64,000 nt of DNA, taken from NCBI RefSeq assembly GCF_001641265.1, contig NW_020167525.1:474501-538500 (forward strand). The letters run 5' to 3'. A program made the position numbers and the translations under genes. Below are positions 55,057 through 64,000 of this stretch, piece by piece; positions within the stretch are counted from its first letter, which is position 1; every line of letters begins with the position of its first letter. The DNA is from Pseudogymnoascus destructans (taxonomy: Eukaryota; Ascomycota; Leotiomycetes; Thelebolales; Thelebolaceae). The notes under the pieces are model-generated. The model was not told the DNA's origin and did no database searches. It worked only from the letters and a program-made list of their open reading frames with translations.

Positions 55057-56598
55057 TGCGAATTCTTCGTTCAAGAGACAAAATTCTTAGGACTCATCAT
55101 TGGAGTTAATGGAATTCACATGGATCCTGGAAAGGTGAACACTATACTCGATTGGAAAGCACCAAAATCATTACGGGACACGCAAGCTTTTATCGGATTC
55201 TGTGTGTTCTATCGAAGGTTTATGAAGAACTATTCAAACATTAGGAAACCACTTGTCAACTTAACGATCATTTTGCTATATCTGCTTGTAGTCCTGCTTC
55301 TCGAAGCTTTTGTAGAACCATTTTGACATGCTTAACATGTTCCTCCTTACTTGTGCTATAGACAAGAAGATCGTCCATGTATGCAGTGACGAATTTGTTT
55401 ATGTATTCCATTAATGTTTCATTCATATATCGTTGGAATGTTGCTGGGCCATTTGTAAGTCCAAATGGAAGAACTTTGTATTTGTATGATCCAAATCGAG
55501 TTTTGAATGTTGTCAGATCTTTGTCCTCCTCTGTCTGCATGCGAATTCGATTAAAGGCATGTCTAATATCATTCTTTGTAAGATATTTGGCACCTGTGAT
55601 TTGAGCCAATGTTTCATCAATGAGGGGAAGTGGGTATGAGTCTCTCCTTGTGATTGCATTTAGTTTGCGATAGTCTACACAAAATCGAAGTCCACCTCCT
55701 GGTTTGCATACAAATAACACAGGTGAGGCAAATGGTGCTTTGCTAGCTTCGATGAATCCTTTGGTAAGATTGTCCTCCACGTATTTCTTCACAAGATCAA
55801 GCTCTTCTCGAGACATGTTATAGAGTGGTGCACGCCCTAATTTCGAGTTCCCTTCTAACACAATGTGATGGTCTGCATATCTATGAGGCGGGAGCTTGTC
55901 TGCAGCCTGTTTTGAGAACACATCGAGATATTTATGGAACTCCTTTAGGAGGATCAGCTTTGGGTCGATTTCTTTCGTTTCCTCCTTTGCTTGTTCAGCG
56001 AATATATCTTTAAATGATACTGCAAAAACCTTAGCTCCTTTCTGCTTCCGAAGCATATTGAATGGTGCAGCTCTAATCATTGTAACAGTGCATGTGTTCT
56101 TGTTCTTATAATGAGGTTGGAGGGCTGGCTTCGGAGCTTCTTTATCTTGTATTTGCTTCTCAGCTTGGGGACTTGCAGTTTTCACTTTTAAAGTGTCTGT
56201 TGGTATAGTGTGCTGGCAGTGACCCTTTGTAAAGATGACTTGTCGTTTACCATATCAAGTGTGACTCCATGCTGCTTCATCCAAGCTTTCCCAAGAATGA
56301 TAGAATGTTTCCCAAGAGTAGTAATGAATAGAGGGCATAGACTTTCAACGTGATCTCCAATTTGTAGTCGAGGATATATAGCATGCGTAACTGTAGGTGC
56401 TGCAACTCCATTAAATCCTTTGATGTTCTTTGGTTTTATAAGTTGGATAGGAGAGATGTTCTCAATTTCACAAATTCGTTTTGCGTCAACAGCATTCCCA
56501 CCTGTTGCACCACTATCCATTAAGGCTTGCATGACAATTTGATTTCTTCCTATTCTGCAGGTAGCTAGGAACGGAGTATCATAGTCAAAATGGGACAA
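55057..56598 (-). pseudogene. pol: Gypsy-3 pol fragment (protease and reverse transcriptase) with an inverted segment
   Basis: Minus strand: protease-like region from 56598 (ALMDSGATG near 56515), then reverse transcriptase from about 56185 to 55272 (RDSYPLPLIDETLAQITGAK, FGLTNGPATFQRYM, AYMDDLLVYS) ending at LQADIAK. The expected continuation (CEFFVQETKFLGLIIGVNG...FIGFCVFYRRFMKNYS) is present but on the plus strand at 55057-55265, directly beside the break. RNase H and integrase are absent. The sequence is clearly different from Gypsy-1 and Gypsy-2 (Met in YMDD), so it is a third lineage. Non-functional. Confidence 0.88.
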
Positions 56599-56599
56599 T

Positions 56600-57155
56600 G
56601 ATGAGGCAGAGGAGGCAATTCTTGCTGTAGAACCTCTAGTGACGTCTTCTCTAGAGGCTATTCGTTTCCCGACTCATATTGAGCATGCTCTTCTGTAGTA
56701 AAGATCTCATTGACTCTAACTTTCTGCTTCTGTGGGCAACGGGTTCCCCATTATCTTTTTTGTATCCTTCATAGTAGACCTATAGGATAGCATTCGTTTA
56801 GCCTACGATTCGCACTCCCATATGCTATTACTGTGAGCTGGGTGCCCTGTGTCCTTACAACAGAAGAAGCTCTACTGCCCTCCCCACTAAGATCCTGAGA
56901 AAGAATCGCTTATGAAGCTTGGCAAATGCTTCCATTGCCATGGAAGCGGTCATCGCGCTCACGACAATCTCCTTAAGTACCTGAAACGGGTCCGACTTGG
57001 CTAACCGCCTTAACTCTTACCACGTGACCATAACTAGTCTGACTCAGATCCTCTCCGTAACTGAGGGCGGAGGACCTGCCTTTAATTCTTACCACGTGAC
57101 CGTAACCAGTCCGACTCAGATCCCTTCTGTCACTGAGGGCGGAGGCATCCTTACA
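56600..57155. repeat. Gypsy-3 gag scrap and two partial LTR-3 pieces
   Basis: 56756-56859 is the head of an LTR-3 on the minus strand (ends ccctgtgtccttaca). 56885-56985 on the plus strand encodes a zinc-knuckle-like piece (KLGKCFHCHGSGHRAHD, last Cys lost). 56978-57155 is an LTR-3 tail on the plus strand ending GGAGGCATCCTTACA, with a tandem duplication of about 75 bp containing TTACCACGTGACC. Gag and pol pieces lie in opposite orientation, so the locus is rearranged. 57156-57467 beyond it has no recognisable feature. Confidence 0.7.
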
Positions 57156-57467
57156 CTTTACAACAGGTATATCCGATGCCACAATGAGGGAGGAAGCTGA
57201 TGAGTCAGCAGAGTATCCTGGTTTGGAAAAGGGGCATTGGTTGTTGGTTGTTGGTTGTTACTGCCAAGCTGGAAACACCGAAATCCAGCCGAAATCCATC
57301 CATACAATAGTCAAATCACCAAATCACCAGTTCTAGGCTTCAAATCATACAGTAAGAATCAAATTTTATATTACTATATTTAGTTAGATTGAATGCCAAG
57401 CTATTATACTAACTACATATATACTACATTATACAGGGGTCCCTTGCTGCTACAAAATGGAGCAAGG

Positions 57468-58383
57468 TGTAATGGTGGGTGCACCAGATGTGAGAATCTA
57501 GCCACCCAAGGAAAGGGATGATTTTACAAAGACAACACACTGTCTTAGGAAACAGAGCCAAAGGGTTGTAGCTTAGACTATTCCACAATGCAGCAATCAG
57601 GTGTATGATGTAGTGGAGTGGTTTAGACAAGTTGTAACAAATGTTGAGTCTGAGAACTCAGGGATAAGTCAGAGGTTAGCACCTCACTGACTTTTCAGAA
57701 ACAAGGAGTAACAAGGAGTAACAAGATCAATGCTTGGAAGCTTGGAAAAGATGTGGAAGTATGTGATAGTCGATTTACTGTATTGTGTGCTTGCCCTTTC
57801 TTAAGGAAAGGGCAATCCTATTTATGCTAAAGGAGTGTAGTTCTCTCATTTTCCAAGACTTTCCATGACTAACCAGGCTTGATAACTGTAGTCGACATAA
57901 GAGAATCCCATAGAACCATCTCCTAGGTTCCTAGCCTATAGGAAGTGAAAGGAGGTCCAAGGTCAGAGTACCCCTATAGACAGATTATGTCATAACTTAA
58001 CTAATCTTGTGGGTAACTAAGGAGCGATGACGTGTAATGAATCATACACGGTTGTAGAAGCTTTTGGAGCTATCGCTCATGTTCCTAGGCCTCTAATAGA
58101 GATATGTCATGTGTAGTATTAGCCCAGTAACTAAGGAGTGATGTCATGTAATGAATCATAGAGGGTTGTAGAGATATGCTATGTGGTCATATTGGCCCAG
58201 TAACTAAGGAGCAATGACGTGTAATGAATCATAGAGGGTTGTAGCAATCGTTGAGTAGTATTGCTCTTGTTGTTGGTGTGACAAGCCAAAATATGTATAG
58301 TGACTTGTAGGTTTGAGGAGGATATTTCTAAGTTTGCTCTTGAGTTTGATAGCAAACTGAGTGCAACGAATGTCAGTATGACA
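57468..58383 (-). mobile_element. Solo LTR-2
   Basis: TGTAATGGTGGGTG...CAGTATGACA, 916 bp, complete. The flanking 5-mers (caagg, tacgt) do not match, so the target duplication has been lost or the LTR joined two regions by recombination. It is followed directly by a Tc1-type transposase fragment. Confidence 0.9.
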
Positions 58384-58675
58384 TACGTGGGTTACTCGAA
58401 AAGCAGGGGAAATGTGGGATGATACGTGTGTTGTAGATAGAGTACAACGGAGAAGGTGAGAGACTCCTATTTACTATAGGATTTACTAACAATCCCTAGA
58501 GGTTGGATGTTCTGGGGCTGCTTCTCAGGTGGTCTTGGAAAGGGTCCTATACTATTTTGGGAGAAGGAATATGGGAAAATAGGAGCTGAGTCCTATATGG
58601 CTCATACTGTCCCTCTGATCCACGGCTGGCTACGCCTACACCCAGGCCTTACATTGATGCAAGATGGAGCTATAG
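58384..58675 (+). pseudogene. Tc1/mariner-type (DDE_3) transposase fragment
   Basis: From 58505 the frame reads WMFWGCFSGGLGKGPILFWE, then AHTVPLIHGWLRLHPGLTLM and QDGAI, the part of a Tc1-like transposase around the second catalytic Asp. It is cut at 58676 by an LTR-1 and at the left by LTR-2. Stops occur upstream of 58505. Only this short piece is present in the window, and it is of a different family from the pogo copies. Confidence 0.8.
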
Positions 58676-58748
58676 TGTAACGCTGACTTCTAAACGATAG
58701 AAGACAGAGAGGTTTCTTGCATAAGGTTGACTTGACAGAGGAGGCAGG

Positions 58749-60080
58749 TGTTACGACGGAACAAGAAGGCTGGCCAACTACAGGACAGGAAGGAGGGAGG
58801 TCGCATGAGACCGGCCCTGGTACCTGGAGGGGCAGCGGGGAATAGTAGTTCTGAAAGTATCATGTGACGGACTCGCAGGATGATGAGAAGAGTCCTAAGA
58901 GTCCAGGACTCCGAGTGTCATACTGACATTCGTTGCACTCAGTTTGCTATCAAACTCAAGAGCAAACTTGGAAATCTCCTCCTCAAACCTACAAGTCACT
59001 ATACATATTTTGGCTTATCACACCAACAACAAGAGCAATACTACTCAACGATTGCTACAACCATCTATGATTCATTACATGACATCACTCATACTACCAC
59101 ATGACATATCTCTACCAACTAGAGGCCTAGGAGCATGAACGATAGCTCTAAAAGCTCCTACGAACCTCTATGATTCATTACATGTCATCGCTCTTTAGTT
59201 ACCCACAAGATTGGTTAAGTTATGACATAATTTGTCTATGACATAATTTGTCTATGACATAATTTGTCTATAGGGGTACTCTGACCTTGGACCTCCTTTT
59301 ACTTCCTATAGGCTACGAACCTAAGAGATGGTTCTATGGGATTCTCTTACGTCGACTACAGTTACCAAGCCTGGTAATCATGGAAAGTCTTGGAAAATGA
59401 GAGAACTACACTCCTTTAGCATAAATAGGATTGCCCTTTCCTTAAGAAAGGGCAAGCAGACAATACAGTAAATCGACTATCACATACTTCCACGTCTTTT
59501 CCAAGCTTCCAAGCATTCATCTTGTTACTCCTTGTTTCTGAAAAGTCAGTGAGGTGTTAACCTCTGACTTACCCCTGAGTTCCCAGACTCAACATTTGTT
59601 GCAACTTGTCTGAACCACTTCACTACATCACACACCTGATTGCTGCGTTGTGGAATAGTCTAAGCTACAACCCTTTGGCTCTGTTTCCTAAGACAGTGTG
59701 TTGTCTTAGTAAAATCATCCCTTCCTTGGGTGGCTAGATTCTCACATCTGGTGCACCCACCATTACACTGAGGACTCGAGTGAGTTCCCAGGAGTCCACT
59801 AGGCACGTGACGGACTCGCAGGATGATGAGAAGAATCCTAAGAGTCCAGGACTCCGAGGACTCGAGTGAGTTCCCAGGAGTCCACTAGGCACGACGCCAC
59901 TATATAAGTAGATAGTATTTCCTTAGATAGGAGCTTCATGCTCAACTCAATACAGTATTTGTTATATACTAGTAACGTGTTACTTGAAGCCTTTGTGTCT
60001 GATCCCCTGCCTCCTCTGATAAGTAAACCTTTACGCAAGAGAACCTCTGTGTCTTCTATCGTTTAGAAGTCAGCGTTACA
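58749..60080 (+). mobile_element. Solo LTR-1b, itself split by a solo LTR-2
   Basis: TGTTACGACGG...AGCGTTACA with perfect duplication gcagg at 58744-58748 and 60081-60085. Type b U3 with tandem units. A solo LTR-2 is inserted at 58916-59767. Confidence 0.93.
58916..59767 (+). mobile_element. Solo LTR-2 in LTR-1b
   Basis: TGTCATACTGACATTCG...CACCCACCATTACA, 852 bp. Flanks are ccgag (58911-58915) and ctgag (59768-59772), a 5-bp duplication with one change; the uninterrupted LTR-1b reads ccgag here. Confidence 0.93.
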
Positions 60081-60092
60081 GCAGGGGATTAG

Positions 60093-60566
60093 TGTTACGA
60101 CGGAACAAGAAGGCTGGCCAACTACAGGACAGGAAGGAGGGAGGTCGCATGAGACCGGCCCTGGTACCTGGAGGGGCAGCGGGGAATAGTAGTTCCGAAA
60201 GTATCACGTGACGGACTCGCAGGATGATGAGAAGAGTCCTAAGAGTCCAGGACTCCGAGGGCTCGAGTGAGTTCCCAGGAGTCCACTAGGCACGTGATGG
60301 ACTCGCAGGATGATGAGAAGAGTCCTAAGAGTCCAGGACTCCAAGGACTCGAGTGAGTTCCCAAGAGTCCAGTAGGCACGACGCCACTATATAAGTAGAT
60401 AGTATTTCCTTAGATAGGAGCTTCGTGCTCAACTCAATACAGTATTTGTTATATACTAGTACGTGTTACTTGAAGCCTTTGTGTCTGATCCCCTGCCTCT
60501 TCTGATAAGTAAACCTTTACGCAAGAGAACCTCTGTGTCCTCTATCGTTTAGAAGTCAGCGTTACA
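60093..60566 (+). repeat. 5' LTR-1b of Gypsy-1 copy 2
   Basis: 474 bp, TGTTACGACGGAACAAG...AAGTCAGCGTTACA. Type b U3: two tandem units of about 86 bp at 60206-60291 and 60292-60377, each starting CACGTGA. TATA box CTATATAAGTAG at about 60387. Transcription would start in the following segment. The leader 60567-60612 begins CTTTGAGCACC and includes any primer-binding site, which I could not assign to a tRNA. Confidence 0.92.
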
Positions 60567-60612
60567 CTTTGAGCACCACTTCTACGAGGTACCGGCTTAC
60601 ACACAAAGCAAC

Positions 60613-62550
60613 ATGTCTGTCGTCAGTTCGAAGGGGAAAACCCCCACCACGCCAACTTCGTCTCAGAGGTCTAAGCCTGAGAATGAAGAGATGCCCGATG
60701 CACCCACCGTCAACGAACTCAAGGAAACTCTACGCGTCAAGTTGCCCGACACTTACTCCGGCAACCGAAAGGAACTTGAGGTGTTTTTGCTACAGGTCGA
60801 ACTGTACCAGCACTTCAATGATGAGAAGTTTCCCACCCAGGAGAGCTATGCCCTGTGGACTGCGTCCTACCTTAGGGGGGAAGCCCTGCGATGGATCGAA
60901 CCATTCCTCAAGGACTATTTCAAATATGAAAGTACCAATGGAAGCATGACAACTACGCAGACTATGTTTGGCAGCTGGAATGGATTCTGTAAGGAAATCC
61001 GACGCATGTTCGGAGACATCGATGAGATTAAGACCGCAGAAGACCATCTGTTTGCACTTAAGCAGACTGGCAGCGCCCTCACATACTCCACAGAATTCCA
61101 GAGATACGGCAATCAGACAGGATGGGACGCCAGCGCACTCATCAGCCACTACCGACGTGGGCTGAAGAGCCATATACGTATGGAACTTGCCCGTTTGGAA
61201 CAACAACCAACGGACATGGTAGCGCTAATCGAACATACGGTCCGAATCGACAATCGACTATATGAATTCCAGAAGGAACGTCGGACCTATGACAAGCCCA
61301 AGAAAAGTTACCCCTACCAGGGAAACGAGGGCAGACGATGGGATCAACACCCGCGAGACAACCGTTGGTCGGACCCAATGGAACTCGATGCCACGTTCAA
61401 ACCTGGACGACCCCGTGACCCTAAGAAAGACAGACAATTCAAGGAACGACTCTGTTTTAACTGCGACAAGCCAGGCCACATGGCCCGAGACTGCAGACAG
61501 CCAAAGAAAGGGAACGGCGGACGCAAAGTCAGCAAACAACTCAATGCCACCTGGACAGGACAGTTGAACGCAACGTTTGTGAGCAAACAGGACTGGGGAA
61601 TAAACGGCGAAAGCACCCCAGAAGACGAGAGCTCAGATGAAGGGTCGGAGGCGGAATCGTTCACCGTCTCGGAACAGGAGACCTTCGATGAACTCGCACC
61701 TACGGAACCAATGAGTCCACGGTGCAAGAACGTAGTAAGACGCATGGCAAAACACGCCCATGCGAAGATTAGGGCCGAACGAGACAAGCCCAATGGCCAG
61801 AGGAAAATCCCCATGCTTAAAGACCTCTACGGGAACCTGTTACAGGGACTTCCGTTAAAATGCAAGGTGGACGACTGCAAGGATGACCTCTGGAGATACT
61901 ACGACCAACTAACGAATACCCGCAGGCTGCTTGGCACGTCCCAAGACGTAGCTAAGTTGGAAGCCCAAGAAGCGGAAGAACTGGAGAAGGATGTCGAGCA
62001 TATGGCTAAACTGAAGTATATGAAAAGCGTCAAACTTTACTACCAGGACCGCAGGAGAGCCCTGAAGAAGTACGACGAGAAAGCCAGAGATATGCTCCGA
62101 CAGGAAAATGCGAGACCCACTCCACGCATCGAAAGGAGAGCCATGGAGCAACTAGACACGTTCTCCACGCCTCCGAGGGAAGATAGTGCATGGGTGAGAG
62201 GACAGCGGGAACTAGCAACGACAGACGCAACAGAGACTGATCATCCCTGGCACGCGTATGTCTACTGGGAGTATTGCAGCGAAGATGACTGCAAGCTCCA
62301 CTGGAAAAAGAAACACCAGAATCAGTTGTTTCCCCGATCCTCGCCCAGGATACACTTCAGAGATGCAGAGCAAGTTCACGCCCTCAGGCGAAGCCAGTCT
62401 GAAGGGGACTTGCCTATCAAAAGCGAACAGGTATACGAGAAATACCCACATCTGCTAGACGAAGCAGAAGAGCGAGGGAAACGATCTCCCCAAGGACCAC
62501 CATTGGAAGCGGATGAATACTATCCTTCCTCGGACGAGTCAAAAAACTAG
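60613..62550 (+). CDS. gag: Gag protein of Gypsy-1 copy 2, intact
   Basis: 645 residues from ATG 60613 (MSVVSSKGKTP). The retrotransposon capsid region spans about residues 40-215 (LPDTYSGNRKELEVFLLQVE, ASYLRGEALRWIEPFLKDY, MFGDIDEIKTAEDHLFALKQ). The CCHC zinc knuckle is at 281-294 (CFNCDKPGHMARDC). A long charged C-terminal region with acidic patches and a helical, Lys/Glu-rich stretch (about 440-530) is unusual in length for a Gag and could be an extra domain. It ends DESKN at the slippery site. It forms the virus-like particle in the cytoplasm. Confidence 0.93.
   Translation: MSVVSSKGKTPTTPTSSQRSKPENEEMPDAPTVNELKETLRVKLPDTYSGNRKELEVFLLQVELYQHFNDEKFPTQESYALWTASYLRGEALRWIEPFLKDYFKYESTNGSMTTTQTMFGSWNGFCKEIRRMFGDIDEIKTAEDHLFALKQTGSALTYSTEFQRYGNQTGWDASALISHYRRGLKSHIRMELARLEQQPTDMVALIEHTVRIDNRLYEFQKERRTYDKPKKSYPYQGNEGRRWDQHPRDNRWSDPMELDATFKPGRPRDPKKDRQFKERLCFNCDKPGHMARDCRQPKKGNGGRKVSKQLNATWTGQLNATFVSKQDWGINGESTPEDESSDEGSEAESFTVSEQETFDELAPTEPMSPRCKNVVRRMAKHAHAKIRAERDKPNGQRKIPMLKDLYGNLLQGLPLKCKVDDCKDDLWRYYDQLTNTRRLLGTSQDVAKLEAQEAEELEKDVEHMAKLKYMKSVKLYYQDRRRALKKYDEKARDMLRQENARPTPRIERRAMEQLDTFSTPPREDSAWVRGQRELATTDATETDHPWHAYVYWEYCSEDDCKLHWKKKHQNQLFPRSSPRIHFRDAEQVHALRRSQSEGDLPIKSEQVYEKYPHLLDEAEERGKRSPQGPPLEADEYYPSSDESKN
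62541..62547 (+). promoter_or_regulatory. Candidate -1 ribosomal frameshift heptamer A AAA AAC
   Basis: Gag ends TCA AAA AAC TAG. Slipping back one base at A_AAA_AAC opens the pol frame, which has no stop from here onward. Downstream, CGGT (62561-62564) can pair with ACCG (62570-62573) around AGGCC; copy 1 has CAGT/ACTG at the same place, so one base pair covaries. A second possible pairing is TAGGCC (62564) with GGCCTA (about 62590). Confidence 0.68.
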
Positions 62551-64000
62551 GAGTCCTCGACGGTAGGCCACCGGCGAGCGACACGAAGAGGCCTAGTACA
62601 GACCAGTTATGCGCCACGACGGGCAGCATGCAACTATATGTGGTCGCTAAGATACAACAGCGACACCTCCGAGCAATGATTGACTCAGGAGCGACGGGCA
62701 ACTTTATGACAAAGAAAGTAGCAGACACGCAAGGTTTCAAGACGCAATTGAAAACCGAACCATACCCGTTAATGGTCGTAGATGGAGAGCCCATCTCGAC
62801 TAATGAAGGAATGGTGACCCACGAAACGGTCCCATTGGAAATGGTCATGCTACACGGGCACAAGGAAACGATTCAGTTTGACATCGTGCACATGGACAAC
62901 CATGCGTGCATCCTTGGTGTGCCATGGCTCAAGAAACACAACCCCCAGATCGACTGGTGGAACGAGAAAGTTGTGATGAGCCAGTGCGCGTGTGAACAAC
63001 GGACGGACACGCGACAACGGGAGAAACCCTCCCAGGGCCGGAAGGAGTTATGTGCAACCTCCGAGCTCGATGACCTAGCCCAGGCATCCTCACCGACGAG
63101 TATACCGGTGGAGTACAAGAAATACGAGCGATTATTCCAGGAAGGCCCTAAGAACGAGGCGCTTCCTAAGCACCAACCATGGGATCACGAGATACCTTTG
63201 GAGAAAGACAAGAGTCCACCGTTCGGACCAATATATCAGCTATCGGAAAAGGAGCTGAAGGTACTTAAGGAGTACATCGATGATAACCTAGCGAAAGGAT
63301 TCATCAGACCATCCACATCACCAGCAGGAAGTCCGGTGCTTTTCGTACCAAAGAAAGACGGCTCCCTACGGTTATGTGTGGACTATCGAGCGTTGAACAA
63401 CATCACAATCAAGGACAGGTATGCCCTGCCGTTAATCAACGAACTACATGATAGATTTCAAGGAGCAAAGATCTTCAGTAAGCTAGATCTGCGAGGAGCA
63501 TACAACCTGATCCGAATCAAGGCTGGGGAAGAGTGGAAAACAGCATTCCGCACCCGCTATGGCCTATTCGAGTATCAAGTCATGCCCTTTGGGCTAACAA
63601 ACGCACCCGCATCTATGCAACGACTGATGAATGATGCTTTGCACGAATACTTAGACATCTTTACCATTGTCTACCTAGACGATGTCCTGGTGTATTCAGC
63701 AACCAAGGAGGAGCATGTCAAGCATGTCAAACTCGTCCTGAAGAAACTAAAGGAGTGCAGCTTACTCCTCAAACCAGAGAAGTGCGAGTTCCATAAAAAC
63801 CAAGTCGAATTCTTGGGTTACATTATTGGAACGCACGGCATCAAGATGGACCAAGCAAAAGTAACGGCAGTGTTGGAATGGCCAACACCGACCACGGTCA
63901 AGGAAGTGCAAGCCTTCCTAGGCTTCGCCAACTTCTACCGAAGATTCATCTCGGGATATTCCAAGGTAGCTCAACCACTCACGGAGCTTACCAGAAAGGA
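62547..64000 (+). CDS. pol: Pol polyprotein of Gypsy-1 copy 2 (partial: protease, RT)
   Basis: Open from the frameshift site to the window end. A first possible Met is at 62628 in this frame, but the absence of stops upstream favours a Gag-Pol fusion. Aspartic protease MIDSGATGNF near 62677-62706; reverse transcriptase with LRLCVDYRALNN (about 63367), YGLFEYQVMPFGL (about 63555), YLDDVLVYS (about 63670) and FLGFANFYRRF (about 63915). It is strongly similar to copy 1 pol along its length. Truncated by the window edge inside the RT-RNase H connection. Confidence 0.93.

Larger units (their letters stand above)
58676..60092 (-). repeat. Truncated LTR-1 host of further LTRs
   Basis: An inverted LTR-1 tail (TGTAACGCTGACTTC...GAGGAGGCAGG, 58676-58748) resumes for 12 bases after a nested LTR-1b (60081-60092) and is then cut by the 5' LTR of Gypsy-1 copy 2. 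The rest of this host LTR should lie beyond the right end of Gypsy-1, outside the window. Confidence 0.85.
60093..64000 (+). mobile_element. Gypsy-1 copy 2 (5' part; continues beyond the window)
   Basis: Complete 5' LTR-1b, short leader, intact gag, frameshift site, and open pol to the last base. The insertion site is within an inverted LTR-1; the left flank is attag (60088-60092). No stops or frame breaks are visible, so it is younger than copy 1. Whether it has the 3' chromodomain and the antisense ORF cannot be seen. Confidence 0.93.

Overview
This looks like a repeat-rich stretch of a filamentous ascomycete (Pezizomycotina) genome. The evidence is short introns with GTAWGT donors, CTAAC-type branch points and YAG acceptors, a fungal-type RTC5 gene, a COX10 gene, and fungal transposon families (Ty3/Gypsy chromoviruses, Fot1/pogo, hAT, KDZ). 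Class-level placement is not possible from the sequence alone. I name the repeat families locally: Gypsy-1/LTR-1, Gypsy-2/LTR-2, Gypsy-3 and LTR-3.

Layout. 0.8-3.8 kb: a hAT element with a perfect 8-bp target duplication, interrupted by a solo LTR-3. 5.8-16.9 kb: a decayed KDZ-type transposase gene on the minus strand, split by a full-length Gypsy-1 (7973-15655, target duplication tgtat). That element carries an 849-bp inverted-LTR insertion in pol, an antisense ORF with a six-cysteine motif, and a solo LTR-2 in its 3' LTR. 18.7-21.9 kb: an orphan intron-containing pseudogene, a variant LTR-1 and a broken pogo transposase.

22.9-34.1 kb is a host gene island: a WW-domain protein (minus), then COX10, a Myb/SANT-domain protein and RTC5 (plus), with one relic pogo helix-turn-helix ORF between the last two. 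34.9-50.7 kb is a deep nest. A chimeric pogo fragment abuts an LTR-2. That LTR-2 was entered by a two-gene hAT-like element (36112-49823, about 2.9 kb without its insertions). The hAT-like element was in turn entered by a full Gypsy-2, a solo LTR-2, a solo LTR-1b and an apparently intact pogo element. 50.7-52.5 kb holds LTR pieces and a WD40-protein fragment. 52.8-54.4 kb is an intact FAD-dependent oxidoreductase gene. 55-57.2 kb is a rearranged Gypsy-3. 57.5-60.1 kb is a stack of LTRs inside LTRs. From 60093 to the window end runs the 5' part of a well-preserved second Gypsy-1 with an intact gag.

Main observations: (1) all identified introns or presumptive introns of the two-gene hAT-like element, in both divergent genes, carry the same TATAGTAA-N4-TATAGTAA motif; (2) Gypsy-1 encodes, antisense to and overlapping the pol end, a protein whose cysteine spacing matches the Zn2Cys6 consensus; (3) both Gypsy-1 copies end gag in A AAA AAC followed by a small hairpin with one covarying pair, with pol in the -1 frame; (4) LTR-1 occurs with three unrelated U3 modules on one shared promoter/R/U5; (5) an 849-bp element has head-to-head LTRs and a perfect 5-bp duplication. 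No tRNA, rRNA or CRISPR array was recognised.
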